Below are positions 1-11,204 of a stretch of DNA of 64,000 nt, piece by piece; the stretch's first letter is position 1; each line of letters begins with the position of its first letter. The stretch is from Nomia melanderi (Eukaryota; Arthropoda; Insecta; Hymenoptera; Halictidae): NCBI RefSeq assembly GCF_051020985.1, contig NC_134999.1, positions 23,965,160-24,029,159 of the forward strand, read 5' to 3'. Position numbers and translations under genes: made by a program. Under the pieces are notes generated by a model. It saw only the letters and a program-made list of their open reading frames with translations, was not told the DNA's origin and did no database searches.

Positions 1-195
1 CTCCCGTGTTTACGGACAGAACGGAAACAGTGGCCGCGCGATCAAACCACCTGCGCGCGTGCCCGATTCAACCGCAACGAGCTCGTATTTATGAACGCGA
101 TTGTGGAAGAATCGGCGCGACGACGCTCGAGGAACGAGATTGCTCGGTCAATTTACCTGCGAATGTGTGCTGCTCCGTGTCTTCCGAAAAGGTAT
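1..195. other. single-copy, fairly GC-rich sequence
   Basis: The stretch has balanced base composition with several CpG sites and no repeat partner in the window. An open frame of 71 codons crosses it and runs on into the repeat end at 196, with no coding features I recognise. No gene is called. Confidence 0.5.
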
Positions 196-310
196 TTAAC
201 CCCTTGACCTACAACGAGTGAGACTTCTGCTGAAGATTCTCAACATGATTCAATATATTTATACAGTACTTAATTACTTGCAAGTAGTCTTAATTGAAAG
301 CTGAATGAGT
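196..310. mobile_element. end of a TTAACCCCTTG-type short element
   Basis: The sequence opens with TTAACCCCTTGACCT, the same terminus as the elements at 55051 and 51060, and is followed by the shared GAGTGAGACTTCTGC-like subterminal stretch. Only one end is clear and no matching inverted end is seen before the microsatellite. It is probably a truncated copy of a TTAA-bounded non-autonomous element. Confidence 0.5.
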
Positions 311-394
311 AAGAAGAAAATAAAGAAAATGGAAGACAATGCGTTGCTGAGGGAAGAGTGGAGATCTCGTTCGGTTGGCTAAGTGTTAATGATA

Positions 395-665
395 GTATTA
401 TGTATCATACATTATCATATTTCATCATACACCATCATATATTATCATACACTATCATACATTATCATACATTATCATATATCATCATACATTATCATAT
501 ACTATCATATATCATCATATATATTATCATACATTATCATTTATTATTATATATCATCACATATTATCATATATTACTACATATCATCACATGTTATCAT
601 ATATTATCATATATTACTACATATTATCACATATTATCATATATTATCGTATATTATTGTATATT
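395..665. repeat. imperfect microsatellite, TATCATACAT-type
   Basis: About 270 bp of decamer-like units (TATCATACAT, TATCATATAT and relatives) in tandem. Two overlapping open frames here encode only Tyr/Ile/His/Ser low-complexity peptides, which follow directly from the repeat and are not genes. The same unit recurs at 6475-6590. Confidence 0.9.
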
Positions 666-959
666 GTGTAACGCATGGTTCGTCAAGAGCCCTCTCTAAA
701 CTTTGGAACGAAATATGTGGCAGACATAAATATTAAGAATGAAATATGCTCGCATCTTGGCAAGCGCTGATGATAGATCGTTCGAGGTTTGTAAATTTTG
801 CACGCGATACGGTGACGTTCTGCAGCAAAAATGGAAACCATTCTTTAAAGTAACACGGTTCGTTTTCCCAGGGATAATTAATCTTTTAACCTGATTGCAT
901 GAAGATCTTCTGGATCGTATATCATACATTATATCTACTTGAATAAATTTATAAATTTC
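666..959. other. single-copy sequence, no gene seen
   Basis: Mixed composition without internal repeats. Short open frames occur on both strands, none with a recognisable motif. Confidence 0.4.
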
Positions 960-1310
960 TAAATAAATAAAATTTTCTTTAGATTTTATGCTACATAAAT
1001 CTATATATTTATTTTATTTTATTAATTTTGTTTAGACTTTATGCTACGCAAATCTATATATTTATTTCTATTAATATTGTGATGCTATTGTAAATTACGT
1101 TACTATATAATATTTTATGTATATTACTATATATTTATACTACTTTATATTTACTATGATATATTACATTACTATATATTATTTTATGTTTTACTATCAT
1201 ATATATATTTCTATTAATATTGTGATGCTATTGTAAATTACATTACTATATAATATTTTATATATATTACTGTATATTTATATTATTTTATATATTAATG
1301 TGATATATTA
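960..1310. repeat. degenerate AT-rich tandem repeats
   Basis: TTTAGA(C/T)TTTATGCTAC recurs with a spacing of about 59 bp near 980-1040. A TTCTATTAATATTGTGATGC stretch at 1066 recurs at 1209, a period of about 143 bp. It is low-complexity, AT-rich and non-coding. Confidence 0.7.
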
Positions 1311-1324
1311 CATTACTATATATA

Positions 1325-1670
1325 TTTATTATTTATTAAGATTCCAATTCGAGCTATTTACAATTTGTCAAATATCTATTTTTTGTTTATTTATTAAGTC
1401 TTCATTTCGAGTTATTTGCAATTTGTCAAATATTGCAAATATTTTTTCTTGTTATTTATTACGTCCTCAATTCGAACTATTTTCAATTTATCAAATATCT
1501 GTTTTCTCTTATTATTTATTAATTCTCCAACCTAATTACAATTTGTCAAATATCTATTTTCTCTTATTATTTATTAATTTTTCAATTCAAGTTATCTGCA
1601 ATTTGTCAAATATCTATTCTCTCTTATCGTTTATCAACTCTCCAAGCTAATAAAAATTCCTCAAATACCT
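1325..1670 (+). repeat. tandem array, about 60 bp unit
   Basis: Five units each contain CAATTTGTCAAATATCTATT followed by a T/C-rich spacer and a TATTTATTA stretch. The motif occurs at about 1360, 1419, 1484, 1538 and 1598, so spacing runs from 54 to 65 bp. The open frame across it reads repeated peptides only because of the array. Confidence 0.85.
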
Positions 1671-2100
1671 CTCTCATATTTACAAAACAAAATTCTCAAT
1701 AAAATCAAATAAACAAATTCCATTCTAATTAATAAGAAAGGTTCTAATCACAGAAGTTATTAGCTACCTTCTTGCAATTTCCCTGATGGAAACGGGCGAA
1801 AATATTTGAACTCGTATGTTACTTTATGCTAACGCGGGGACGGTTAAATACGTTATGCTGTAGGCATTAGCCGCCTCTTAGGGATCTTCTTTTGTAATGC
1901 CCGGCATAATATCGTTAATTCACACTTTGCGGTGCGGGCTGTTAGTCCTGTGCACTGCTCCACGGGTAGTTTAGCCGTAGTCAAAGGGGAGGAAGGTGCA
2001 GTCGTTTGAACCCTTGGAAAATATGTACATTTTCCGAATTCGTTTACTCTGTAATGTCTTGATGGACGCTTTCTTTATTGTTTCAGTGTGTTAGTGTGCA
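1671..2100. other. single-copy sequence, no gene seen
   Basis: AT-rich at first, then mixed from about 1760. No repeats, no long open frame and no recognisable RNA gene. Confidence 0.4.
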
Positions 2101-2104
2101 GTGG

Positions 2105-2440
2105 AGTGATGGAGGTTGGCAGTTTTTGAAGGTTTAAGGGTTGAGTGGGGTTTGTTTAGAAGGTTGATAGTTTTTGAAGGTTTGGGGGTTGAATGGGGTT
2201 TATTTAGGTTGATATTTTTTGAAGGCTTGGGGATTGAGTGGTGTTTATTTTTTGAAGGTTTAGGGGTTGAATGGTGGTTATTTAGAAATTTGATCTTCTT
2301 TTGAAGATTTAGGGGTTGAATGGTGTTCATGTAGAAGAAAGTTGATATTTTTTTATGGTTTAACGGTTGAGTAGTGTTCATTCAGACGAAGGTTGACATT
2401 TTTTGAAGGTTTGGGAGGTGAGTGGTGTTTATTTTGTTTT
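2105..2440 (+). repeat. minisatellite, about 45-50 bp unit
   Basis: Units read roughly GAAGGTTTAGGGGTTGAATGG, then TGTTTATTTAGAAGGTTGAT with a T-run. At least six diverged copies are present. The strand is G/T-rich on +, so open frames on both strands give repetitive peptides and are artefacts. Confidence 0.85.
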
Positions 2441-2624
2441 TGCAGTTTTGTATGGGGTAGTTAGGGATGTTGATTCTATTAGAGTATTGGGAAATTGAGT
2501 TTTGTGTTCATATTGTTTTCATAGATACCTGTTGTTTGATTATTTTACAAGATTTTGGAAATAGAGGGTGATAGGAGGGAAGAAATTTGAAGTTTCTTTA
2601 GGAAAAGTCAGATATTTCTTATTA
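2441..2624. other. single-copy spacer between two minisatellites
   Basis: AT-rich sequence with no feature. A stretch near 2565-2635 is similar to one near 2815-2885, so the neighbouring array has duplicated part of it. Confidence 0.4.
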
Positions 2625-3080
2625 TAACTGAAAATTGGAAAATTGGGAAACTAGAGAATTGGAAAATTAGAAAATTGGGAAATGGAAAATTGGGAAACAG
2701 AAAATTTAGAAAATGGAAAATCGGAAAACTAGAAAACGGGGAAATTGGAAAGTAAAATTTCGTGTTCATTATGGTAATATCTGTTATTTCAATTATTTTT
2801 CAACATTTTAAACATAGAGAGTTATAGAATGGAAGAGAATTGAATTTCTATTAGGAAAAGTCAGCTGTTTCTTATTTATAACTGAAAATTGGAAAATAGA
2901 AAATTCAGAAAATGGAAAATCGGGAAACTAGAAAATTTAGAAAATGGAAAATTGGGAAACTAAAAATTTAGAAAATGGAAATTTGGGAAACTGGATAATT
3001 TAGAAAATGGAAAATTTAGAAAATGGAAAACTGAAAGACCATAAAATTGGAAAACCGGAAAATTGTCAAACTAGAAAACC
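2625..3080 (+). repeat. purine-rich minisatellite, GGAAAATTGGGAAACTAGAA-type
   Basis: Many short units of GAAAATTGGGAAAC or GAAAATTTAGAAAATG repeat over about 450 bp, interrupted at about 2755-2880 by a spacer resembling 2565-2635. Strand asymmetry is strong, with almost no C on +. Confidence 0.85.
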
Positions 3081-3319
3081 ACAAAATAAAATTCTGTATT
3101 AACCATATAAACAAACACCTAACCTCCCTCTCACCCGAAACCCATCAAACTTCCAAAAACACCCATCATTCCTACCTTCAACCCTCAAAATTCAAACCAC
3201 CAACAAATCACTCACCCTTCCCTAATCACACCAAACCCTTCCCAAACTTGCAAAATCTTTTCCCGCCCTTTGGAATCCACTGAGAAGCAACGGGTTAGTC
3301 TATGTCTGACAAATTAAGC
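3081..3319. other. C/A-rich single-copy sequence
   Basis: The + strand switches abruptly from purine-rich to C/A-rich with many CCAAAC and CACCC runs. An open frame of 78 codons crosses it with a low-complexity product (His, Ser, Pro, Asn). No gene is called. Confidence 0.4.
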
Positions 3320-3765
3320 GGATTTGGTATTCGATTCGGTTCGATTCGGCCCGCTCCGGTCGCTGCACAGAGGCTGCGCCCAGTGGCAACGATTTGCCTT
3401 CCATGCATACGAATGTAAAGTGCGGGCCACGGTGTTCCGTGGTGCTAATTGCCGGCAGCTGCGGAATCAAATCTCTTCGTTCTCTCTTGATCCGCGCGCC
3501 ACGGCTCGCCGAGCGGCGCGTGTACACGTATAATTTTAGGGCGGACGCGCGAAGGGAAACGCAAAGGCTCGCTGACTCGCTCGCTGCTGGCGTGTGCGGC
3601 GTCAAATCTTGCCGGAAGACGGATTCCCCGTCTGATGTTGGTATTAATTCCCTTTGTGTGAATTGCGGTCCGTGTTGCTTCTATGCGGAATATCCGGCTC
3701 GCAACAGACTGATATCGTTAACGCTGCAGCTACCCGCACGGCCGAATGCCCGTTTTCTGGGTGGA
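3320..3765. other. CpG-rich island
   Basis: GC- and CpG-rich block in an AT-rich setting, with open frames on both strands simply because stop codons are rare. The longest, at 3394-3882 (162 codons), runs through the CpG block into the duplicated T/G-rich stretch and shows no motif or signal peptide. It could be a conserved non-coding or promoter-like block, which needs cross-species comparison. Confidence 0.45.
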
Positions 3766-4470
3766 ACTTGGAAAATACGAGTGATAGAGGGATGTTCTTC
3801 GGATGAAAGTTGTTCGGGGGGGAGGTGGGTGTGTGGTGGTTGTGGTTTTGTTTGCGTTATGGGGTGTTGTGGGGTTTTTTGAGAGGTAGGGGGGATTTGG
3901 AGACTCGATTGCAACGTTATGGCGATGGATAAATGGAATTAATTCGTTTAAATTTGAATTTTTCGAGTGAAAATCATTTTGTTTAGCAGGGACTACTTAG
4001 TGACACCTAACCAGAATGTAACGAAGAACTAATCAAGTCCTAATTGAGGTCTGCGCCGTTGATAACCTTCAATTTTCGCTGGCAATCGTTGAATTGAGAT
4101 TTTATTCATTGATGAATGTTTTCTGAATAAAATTCGATAACTTGGAAAATAGAAGTGATAGAAAGAAATTCTTCAAATGAAAGTTATAGGGGATGGAGGC
4201 GGATATGTGGTGGTTGTAGTTTTGTTTGCGTTATGGGGGTATTATGGAATTTATTTAATGATAATAGGCACTTTGCGCTTCGATTGCAACGTAACGACGA
4301 TAGAGAAATACAGTTCTTTTGCAATATGTTTCAATTTTTCAAGTGAAAATCATTTTGTTTACCAGAAACTACTCACCAACACATTGCCAACTTTCAATTT
4401 TCCTGATAGAAATAGTCCATTCTCATGGTTTTCTCCATAGGCAGCCATTGTCTATACAAAATCCAATAAC
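3766..4470 (+). repeat. tandem duplication, about 374 bp unit
   Basis: The segment starting ACTTGGAAAATA at 3766 recurs at 4140. Both copies share a GTGTGGTGGTTG-type G/T block, TTTTGTTTGCGTTATGGGG, a GATTGCAACGT stretch and AGTGAAAATCATTTTGTTTA, in the same order. A third, heavily degraded start lies near 4461. It explains the G/T-rich frames in the area. Confidence 0.8.
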
Positions 4471-4805
4471 TCAAAAACTATAAGCAACAGAAACAAACGC
4501 TTCAAATGCCAATTAACCAGTCTCAAACACGCAATAACCCACAAAACAAAAACATTCCATTCACAAAACCACCCCCAAACATTTATCAACAAATACTTCA
4601 ACAATTCTACATCCTCAACACATCAAACACTTCAAAATTCCAATTTCACTAAGAAGAACACTCCAATCATCTTCCCATCAGCAAAATTCCTCAATTTTCC
4701 CTAGACACTTAACAAAATTCATAAACAAACATCATTCACCAACTCTTCCATCAACAAAAATCAACCTCTAAACCCCCAACTCCCTCATTTAGGGAAACAA
4801 CCATA
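4471..4805. other. C/A-rich strand-asymmetric sequence
   Basis: Nearly 300 bp dominated by A and C on +, with G scarce. It begins with the degraded third unit of the preceding duplication. No open frame or RNA gene is seen. Confidence 0.45.
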
Positions 4806-5177
4806 AATTTTTCCATCATCGACTCTAAACCTCGCGACGAGCGCCGAAAAGCTGTCGTTCACAACACTTTTGACACGTCAATTAAGCCTCGCGACGCTAA
4901 TAGCCTATTAAACACGGCGCGGACTATTAAAAGATGCTAATCGCCGCGTCGTTCTCAGTGCCGCGACACGGAATGATCATAAACAAACGGGAGCGGGGAT
5001 TCCCGGCGACGGAAAGGCCTCGCGAGTTACGCGAACTTGATAAGGGTCGAAGCGGAGCTGCTAAATGAGACAAATACATATCAAATGAATACGCTGAATA
5101 ATTCATCGGCGGATGCCTCGCGCTCGGCGCGCACGCGTCACCATTGTAGAATATGTTTCGCGAGACGCGGAGTTTAA
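4806..5177. other. CpG-rich single-copy island
   Basis: CpG-dense stretch with short frames on both strands and no recognisable product. It ends where the TTAACCCTTTGC-type repeat end begins. Confidence 0.4.
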
Positions 5178-5245
5178 CACTTTGCACTCGAGAATATTTT
5201 TCTCGACAAATGCTCGTTATTTTCTGATGAAATGTCAATGATATG
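5178..5245. mobile_element. end of a CACTTTGCACTCGAG-type short element
   Basis: It carries AACACTTTGCACTCGAGAA and the subterminal ATTTTCTGATGAAATGTC stretch, as in the copies ending near 8647, 35515 and 40491. Only one end is identifiable. Confidence 0.5.
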
Positions 5246-5260
5246 TTTTACAGCTAACAT

Positions 5261-5560
5261 AAAGAAATACTTTAGATTATTTAAATTACTCATTTAAAAT
5301 CATTTTTCATGAATTTCATTTTAAATTACTTATTTAAGATCATTTTTCATCAATTTTATTTTAAATTATGAATTCAACATCATCTTTCATCAATTTTACT
5401 TCAAATGACGAATTTAAAATCATCTTTCATCAATTTTACTTGAAATTATGAATTCAAAATCATTTCCCATCGATTTTACTTCAAATTATGAATTTAAAAT
5501 AATTTTCCATCAATTTTAATCAAAATTTCAAATATAAAATCATTTCCCATCAATTTGAAG
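5261..5560 (+). repeat. tandem array, 40 bp unit
   Basis: Units aligned exactly every 40 bp contain CATCTTTCATCAATTTTACT and a following A/T stretch. About seven copies are present, diverging at the 3' end. AT-rich and non-coding. Confidence 0.9.
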
Positions 5561-5569
5561 TTGATATTA

Positions 5570-5790
5570 TGTTAAATGTAAATTTTGTTGTATTGTAAAA
5601 TAAAAATTAATGTTGTTATATTATAAAATGAAATTTAATGCTATATTATATTATAAAATATTATATTACTATATTATTATTAATATTATTCTATTATATA
5701 ATATTATTCTATTATTATTGTATTATTATTATATTATTATTATTATTATTATATTATATTATATTATATTAGTATTGTAGTACAATATAT
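5570..5790. repeat. ATT/ATATT microsatellite tract
   Basis: Runs of TTATTA and ATATT with few other bases, nearly pure from about 5640 to 5770. Confidence 0.9.
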
Positions 5791-6474
5791 TAAATATCAT
5801 TTTCTACAGTAGAAAAATAAACAGCACGAACTTATGAGACGACCTTAATTCGTAACGATTCACATAACCAATTAAATAATCCAACTTTCACCGATTAAAT
5901 GAAACTTACCAATGAAAATATAACCAAAAAATGACATAACGGTGAATTTGAACTATTAAGTCAATACTTCACCGAAAGCGAGGGTTATGTTGCTCGTTAG
6001 TTTCCCGCGCATGCAATATTAAACGCGGCCGCTCGAAGCACGCTCACAACGGAGGCCGCGACTCGTTTTCTTATTTTTCACCGTTTGAAAAGGGCTCCCG
6101 GTGAACTCATCGCTTTGCCAGCTTCCGCCGGAAAGTCCAACTTCTAATTAGAACACCTTGAAGTTTCCTCATCGTATTGCAAAGCCGCGTCAGAGTTGGA
6201 TTAGGTCAGGCTTATCTAAGATCAGTTCTGGCAGCTGCATCGCCGCCCTCGCACCGCTGTCTTCCTCCCTCGTTCCATGAAAATGCGCTCGACGCGACGA
6301 TATGTCCCTGAGGAAGGTCATTCTTTCTTATTCGTCGGAACAAACACTTCGGAATTGACCCCTTGCGATCTAGTTTTCAACTGTAACAAATTTATGGGCA
6401 CACTATCCTCACAGTTGGTGTTGTAGTATAATAATTAATTACGGAAGAACAATGTTTAATTTGAATTCGAAGGA
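5791..6474. other. single-copy sequence with a CpG-rich centre
   Basis: AT-rich to about 5985, then GC/CpG-rich to about 6310. A TTGACCCCTTGCGATC stretch near 6356 resembles a degraded TTAACCCCTTG element end. No coding frame is supported. Confidence 0.4.
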
Positions 6475-6592
6475 ATATATTATCATATGTTATCATACGC
6501 TATCATATATCATCATATACTAATCATACATTATCATACACTATCATATATATTATCATACATCATCATATATTATCATACATTGCCACAGT
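6475..6592. repeat. second TATCATACAT microsatellite
   Basis: Same decamer family as 395-665, about 115 bp. The two loci are 6 kb apart and in the same orientation. Confidence 0.85.
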
Positions 6593-7420
6593 TTTCAACT
6601 GTGATCGACGCGACTGCTTTATCAGCGATAATTCGTTGGAAAAGGGAAAAACTCTATGGAAATTCTGTGTCTAGTTTTGTTTTACAATATAATGTATGTG
6701 TGCTGTTCAGTGTATGTGAGTCAAGTTGACATTTTTCTATGGAAACTCAACAGAAATTTGTTTTTTTGAATTTTTAGATGAAATTTTGTGTTTCGAGCAA
6801 TGAGTGTCCATATCTTGGAAAAACATTGAAAAAAATGTTGACATATTCTATTTCTATTTCGTTTCTATTCAATGTTAGTGCATATAAATAGAGTTTTCGT
6901 TATTCTGGAAACATGTATTTTGTAATTCCAAGTTGCAAAGATTTTAGCTTTGTTATTTCGAATTTTATAAATAATTTCCCACGGTGCAATCGTAGAGAAT
7001 TTTGTAAATGTTTGAAACTATGAGTGAAGTATAAATTTTCTCTGGAAATAAGATCTGATTCAATTTATTCATTACTTATTATTATTATTTATTCATTGAT
7101 TCAATTTATTTATTCATTAGATACATTATTAATTAACAAATGAATTTTCTATAACAATTCAGAGCGAGTGATCTATTAATAGATCGTTGGAACTTAAAAA
7201 TGTCCATTGATTCGCAATTCATTTTGCACAACCGATTTCTAATAATTCCTCAGAAAACTGTTACATTTCTAGTTAGTCAACAATCAATGAGCAATCATTC
7301 CCTCTTTGACAGTTCCAGTGTTACGTAAACGTACATTTAAAGTACGTCAAACAGACAAAATAACGCATTCATTCCACTGGCATCATTACCCACGAAAAAC
7401 GACGAAATCATCAATCAAAA
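6593..7420. other. AT-rich single-copy sequence
   Basis: No tandem structure beyond short TTATTCATT repeats near 7065-7125, and no supportable gene. Confidence 0.4.
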
Positions 7421-7870
7421 TTCGTCACACTTTTTTCCCCGTGTAGCCGGAGGATCGGTTCGAAAGAATTTTAATTGGACCGCGGCAAATGGATGGCGAG
7501 AAAAAGAACGGCGGCGAGCGGGAGCGAGGCGAAACGTTTCGAAAAGAAAAACGAGATCGGATCCAATGGAAAGTTCTGTGTCTTAGTTCCCGGCGAAGTC
7601 CTGATCCCCATAGATAGCCTCTCTGTCGGAGGGTATTCGAAGAGATCGTAAAGTTTTTCATAAGTTTAATCGAGTCGTTCGCAGCCGATCTCGTCGCTTC
7701 GACTCGGCGCTCGCGCGATTAAGCAACAAAACGCCGCTAAAAACGGGCAACTCGGCTCTGCCGGATTAGTAGATAATGCTTCACGAACAATTAACCGGGC
7801 CGGGGCGCGTTTCGCTGCGAGGCGAATGCGGCGACCGGATTTCCATGGGAAGACGTCGGTTTTTAACACC
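7421..7870. other. CpG-rich island
   Basis: CpG-dense block with minus-strand frames of 78 codons (7425-7661) and 67 codons (7666-7869). The peptides are Arg/Ser-rich with no motif, as expected for random GC-rich DNA. It may be regulatory. Confidence 0.45.
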
Positions 7871-8097
7871 AGATTTACGGACGTTTATTGCGCAGCTTGT
7901 TCTATTGTCCCTGGAAAAATGAATATTCCTTGATTCGGATCTCGAAAATCGGAGATTGGAAGATATTCACTCGTGCAATTGCTTCGTTCAAAATCGACTT
8001 AATCGTTTATCGAATAACCTTTATAAAATTCTACGTGCGTCAAATTCACGCGGTTCGAGCTGGAAACCGACGTTTTTCTGTTTTTTGAGGAAACGTT
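7871..8097. other. single-copy sequence
   Basis: Mixed composition. A 66-codon frame is present with no recognisable domain. Nothing is called. Confidence 0.35.
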
Positions 8098-8480
8098 AGA
8101 TATGGTTAGATTTTTCCAAGAGATAAGGAGATAAGGGAAGTGAGGATAATTGGGAGAGAGAAGTTTCGATTTGTGAATCGACTGGCTTTGGCTGACGGAC
8201 CGCCATCTTGTCGCTCGGGACTCGAACGGTTAGAACTACCGTTCCAGTTAAAATGACTCGTTTCGGTTTGTTTGTTTCGTAATTATTGATATCTTAGAAG
8301 CATTCAGTATTTGAAATGATCTTGAAAATGAATGGCTTCATTTGAATACTATAATGAGTGTCTGAAGAAACTGAGAATAATCTATTGTCACAATTTTTAT
8401 AGGGGTTACATATTAATCGGTTAAATGACCTAATGAGAGAACAAATGAATTAAGGAATGAAGGTGTTTTATAGAAATATT
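8098..8480 (+). repeat. dispersed repeat containing CCGCCATCTTGTCGC, copy 1
   Basis: About 380 bp repeated at 59318-59650 in the same orientation, with parts inverted at 38905-38990 and 39277-39425. Shared landmarks in order are a TTTTTCCA(A/G)GAGATAAGGA stretch, GGAGAGAGAAGTTTCGATTT, GAATCGACTGGCTTTGGCTG, CCGCCATCTTGTCGC and TGGTTTCGATTTGTTTGTTT-like sequence. The reverse complement CAAGATGGCGG contains a YY1/Pho-like core (AAGATGGC). Non-coding. Confidence 0.8.
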
Positions 8481-8559
8481 TGACATGTTGCATGAAACAG
8501 TTGACATTTTCGTATGGGACGTAGACATTATTTGGGACGAATTAATGAGAAAACATGTA

Positions 8560-8650
8560 AATTAAGAATATATCATACTTATCATTGATATTTCATTAGA
8601 AAATGAGGAATGTATCTAGCGAGACAATATTCGAGTGCAAAGGGTTCATT
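8560..8650. mobile_element. end of a TTTGCACTCGAG-type short element
   Basis: It ends in CGAGTGCAAAGGGTTC, preceded by CATTAGAAAATGAGGAATGT, matching the right ends at 35515 and 40491. The terminal TTAA has decayed to TTCA. Confidence 0.55.
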
Positions 8651-8770
8651 CTTATTGTTCCGGTAATCGCTTGGTTCAGCGGTTACTTAGTTCAGGTTAC
8701 AGGCAATCCTAGGTTCCAGGCAATGTTAGGTTAAAATTAATGCAATTGAAGCTTTGTTTATTGCATGGTT

Positions 8771-8955
8771 AACCTTAGCTTCTCGATCGTAGCACTGATG
8801 GGATGTTGAGATTCTGCTGATTAAAATGAGCCCAAACACGATAGGAATCGGACTAGTTTTCAAATTTTATGGAAACAAGCCTTTAGGTTTGAGAATTGAA
8901 TTGAATTCGTAAAACTGAAATTGAAATTTTCCTGCAACTGAAATTTTCCTCATAT
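8771..8955 (-). mobile_element. FB foldback element, right arm lost
   Basis: Left arm intact (AGCTTCTCGATCGTAGCACT, then TTAAAATGAGCCCAAACACG and AATCGGACTAGTTTTC). The loop reads in minus orientation (GGAAACAAGCCTTTAGG). The complementary arm is missing and the sequence passes straight to the FB linker (GCAACTGAAATTTTCC). Confidence 0.8.
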
Positions 8956-9044
8956 TTACATTTTTCAATACAAAGTCCAGCGTCTCGACCCTCGACACAC
9001 ATTCTGACCTCGACTCAATTCCCGCAAGCAACTTCCTGTTTCTC

Positions 9045-9092
9045 TGCTCGGTTAAATTCCACTGCTGACACCAGGTCAAATTTAACCGAGCA
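9045..9092. repeat. small inverted repeat, TGCTCGGTTAAATT
   Basis: TGCTCGGTTAAATT is followed after about 20 bp by AATTTAACCGAGCA, a perfect 14 bp inverted repeat. Diverged copies occur at 57358-57406 and near 61549-61585, so this is a small dispersed hairpin. Confidence 0.7.
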
Positions 9093-9199
9093 TCACCATA
9101 TCTCAAGAACACCATACAAACTTTCTTCATATTCAGTTATACGACACATTACTCCAGATTTCATCTGCACAGTACATAACCGTTCGGAGTTTCAATCGT

Positions 9200-9775
9200 T
9201 TCCCATAATTCTCACTGTGCGCGATAATACAAATTCCGTTCTCTCGTTGAATTCTGGTAGCCGGCGAAGATCGCGTCGCGCCAACGATTCAGTTAGCCCG
9301 TTTGTTACTCAATTAATACAGTCCGCCCGAGAATATAGTTGGTTTTATTACAAATGCAAAACGGGACGATACATTTCCCGACATAACGTGCCCGCGTAAA
9401 CACGGCGCGCCGATAATTTTGCATTTGTATGCGTCGCGCGCGGCCGGCGAAAAATCGATGCCGAATTTGAATACAGAGTTTTTCCGATTCCCGTTTCAAG
9501 CGTCTGCCGGAACGAACCGCGAACTTCTGTCCTTTAAGGAAACAACTTGTTGTCCGGAGCCGCGAGCCGCGGGAACTTTCCCGATCAGAATTCCCGTTCA
9601 CCTGAACGCAGCCTTCGTCCTCGATTAATTAAGTGCACCGCGCGAAATTCTAGATACAGCTTCTGTTCGTTTCTGCTCGCTGCTCGATGGACTTATGAAC
9701 GTTTTTCGGTCTTTCGCTTGGAATGCTCGACACTTTCTCTAATTAGATGCGGGCGAGATTTTTAATTTATCCAGG
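9200..9775. other. CpG-rich island
   Basis: CpG-dense single-copy block with overlapping frames on both strands, the longest 98 codons on minus. No domains are recognisable. It is a candidate conserved non-coding region. Confidence 0.45.
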
Positions 9776-10018
9776 AATCGTGTATGAATTAGGGTAGAAA
9801 GATGTTTTCTTTTAATTAAACCCTTGTATGATTTTTTAACTGTGATTAGAACTTTGGTAATTTATTGAAAAAAAATTCTGTGCATATTGTATGTTTGCTT
9901 TGTGATATAACTGATGATAGAAGAATTATATTTCATTTCTATTCAAATTGACATTTGTCCAGTACGATTTCAAATAGTAAATTAAATTTTGTAGTAATTT
10001 AATAATCAGTAATGTTGA
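9776..10018. other. AT-rich single-copy spacer
   Basis: No repeats and no frame of interest. Confidence 0.35.
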
Positions 10019-10250
10019 TCTTACCTTCTCAAACGTAGTGGCGATGAGTTTCTGAGATCGCGCCGGTTAAAATGAGCCCAAACACGGTGGGAATCAGACT
10101 AGTTTTACGAATTCATTGTAATTTTCGAATCTAAAGGTTCGTTTCCATGAAATCTAAAAACTAGTCTGATTCCTATCGTGTTTGGACTCATTTTAACCAG
10201 CAGAATCTCAACATCCCATCGGTGCTGCGATCGAAAAGCTAAGGTTAAAC
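10019..10250 (+). mobile_element. FB foldback element, full copy
   Basis: Reference description of the family. Outer arm CTTCTCAAACGTAGTGGC, then GAGTTTCTGAGATCGCGC, then a core arm running from TTAAAATGAGCCCAAACACG into AATC(G/A)GACTAGTTTTA. A loop of about 60 bp carries CTAAAGG(C/T)(G/T)CGTTTCCATG and gives the element its direction. The complementary arm follows (AAACTAGTCTGATTCC, TGTTTGGACTCATTTTAACC, CAGCAGAATCTCAACATCCC) and ends GAAAAGCTAAGGTTAAAC. The arms pair over most of about 85 bp, so a transcript or single strand would form a long hairpin. There is no open frame. It is probably a MITE-like or satellite-like non-autonomous element. Confidence 0.9.
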
Positions 10251-10299
10251 ATGCAACGAGGAAAATTTCAGTTGCAGTAATTTTAACCGTACGTTATTA

Positions 10300-10565
10300 A
10301 TTAAATCGTGTTATTACAGAGTAACGAATTTGTGATCAAATTGTTTATCCCATTGTGGAACGTAAACTTCTCCTGTACATGCAGATTGCAACAGTTCGTT
10401 AAACAAACCGGTATTTACCCAGTACTATTGTTTAATTGCGCCGGTGTCCGTATTTTTGTAATATATTCGCTTCGTTCGATCGAGGTATGCGCACACCTCG
10501 ACTTAACCAGCAGTTTGCAACATTTCGTCGAGCAGCACGACTGTATTACTGTTTAATTACATTGG
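10300..10565 (+). repeat. dispersed two-unit repeat around GTTTGCAACA
   Basis: GATTGCAACAGTTCGTTAAA at about 10385 and a related GTTTGCAACATTTCGTCGAG near 10512 are each followed by a TACTGTTTAATT(A/G)C-like stretch, a period of about 123 bp. A reverse-complement relative lies at 28810-28960 (TGTTGCAAACCG twice, about 124 bp apart). Confidence 0.6.
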
Positions 10566-11204
10566 TCCCTGTGTTTCTGCGATAAAATTAGCTGAAATTT
10601 CTTGAAAGTATATTTCCGATGGCCAGGCATTCGGCGTAAAAGTATTTTCGCAACGAAGAACGGGCATCCATTTCAGTCTATGTTTTAATCAACGCGGTTT
10701 CTTTGCCCCGCTGTTCTCCGCGCGTTTCTTTTGTCGTTCCCTGCCACCGTAACAGGTAAAACAGAGCTCGGTCGAATCGATACACAGCAGAAGCAAAAAG
10801 GAAACCGAAAGACCGTATTAATGCGCGTTGCACAACAGCGAAATTGCGCACTAAAGAGTCAAGGTTTTTTTATAGAGCTCGCGAACGGATTGAATGTAAG
10901 TGAGCCCATTTATTAATTTCTTCGGGAATAGTGCAGGTTTCGGTGGAGATGGCAAAGCTGCGGCCAAAGGAGATAAACGGTCGGTTTCGATATCGTGTCG
11001 AATTCTACAGTGCAAAGCAAACTGCTGGAAAAGCTAATGTTTCAGTCGGTGTAGGAATTGCACGGAGATATTTAAAAGGAGTAACAAGTGTTCGAAAGAA
11101 CAGGCACGTTTGGAACATCATGAAAAAAAGTTTTCATTTCAAAAGGAAGTTTGTTTTTGGTCGTTCAAGTTTGGAAATATGTTTTGGATTGTTTAGATTT
11201 CGAT
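10566..11204. other. single-copy sequence with short frames
   Basis: Moderate GC. Frames of 61 codons (10731) and 94 codons (10931) are basic and lack any motif I know. I do not call genes. Confidence 0.35.

Noticed and set aside
358..736. Two overlapping open frames of 113 and 117 codons
   Set aside because: They read a TATCATACAT microsatellite and produce only Tyr/Ile/His/Ser repeats.
2410..2424. GGGAGGTGAGT as a fused splice site
   Set aside because: No pyrimidine tract precedes it and it lies inside a G/T-rich minisatellite.
3330..3350. GGTTCGATTC twice, like a tRNA T-arm
   Set aside because: A local duplication with no matching acceptor stem or anticodon arm.
3394..3882. 162-codon frame on +, Cys-rich tail
   Set aside because: It runs from a CpG island into a duplicated G/T-rich stretch. The Cys/Gly tail comes from TGTGG repeats and no domain is visible.
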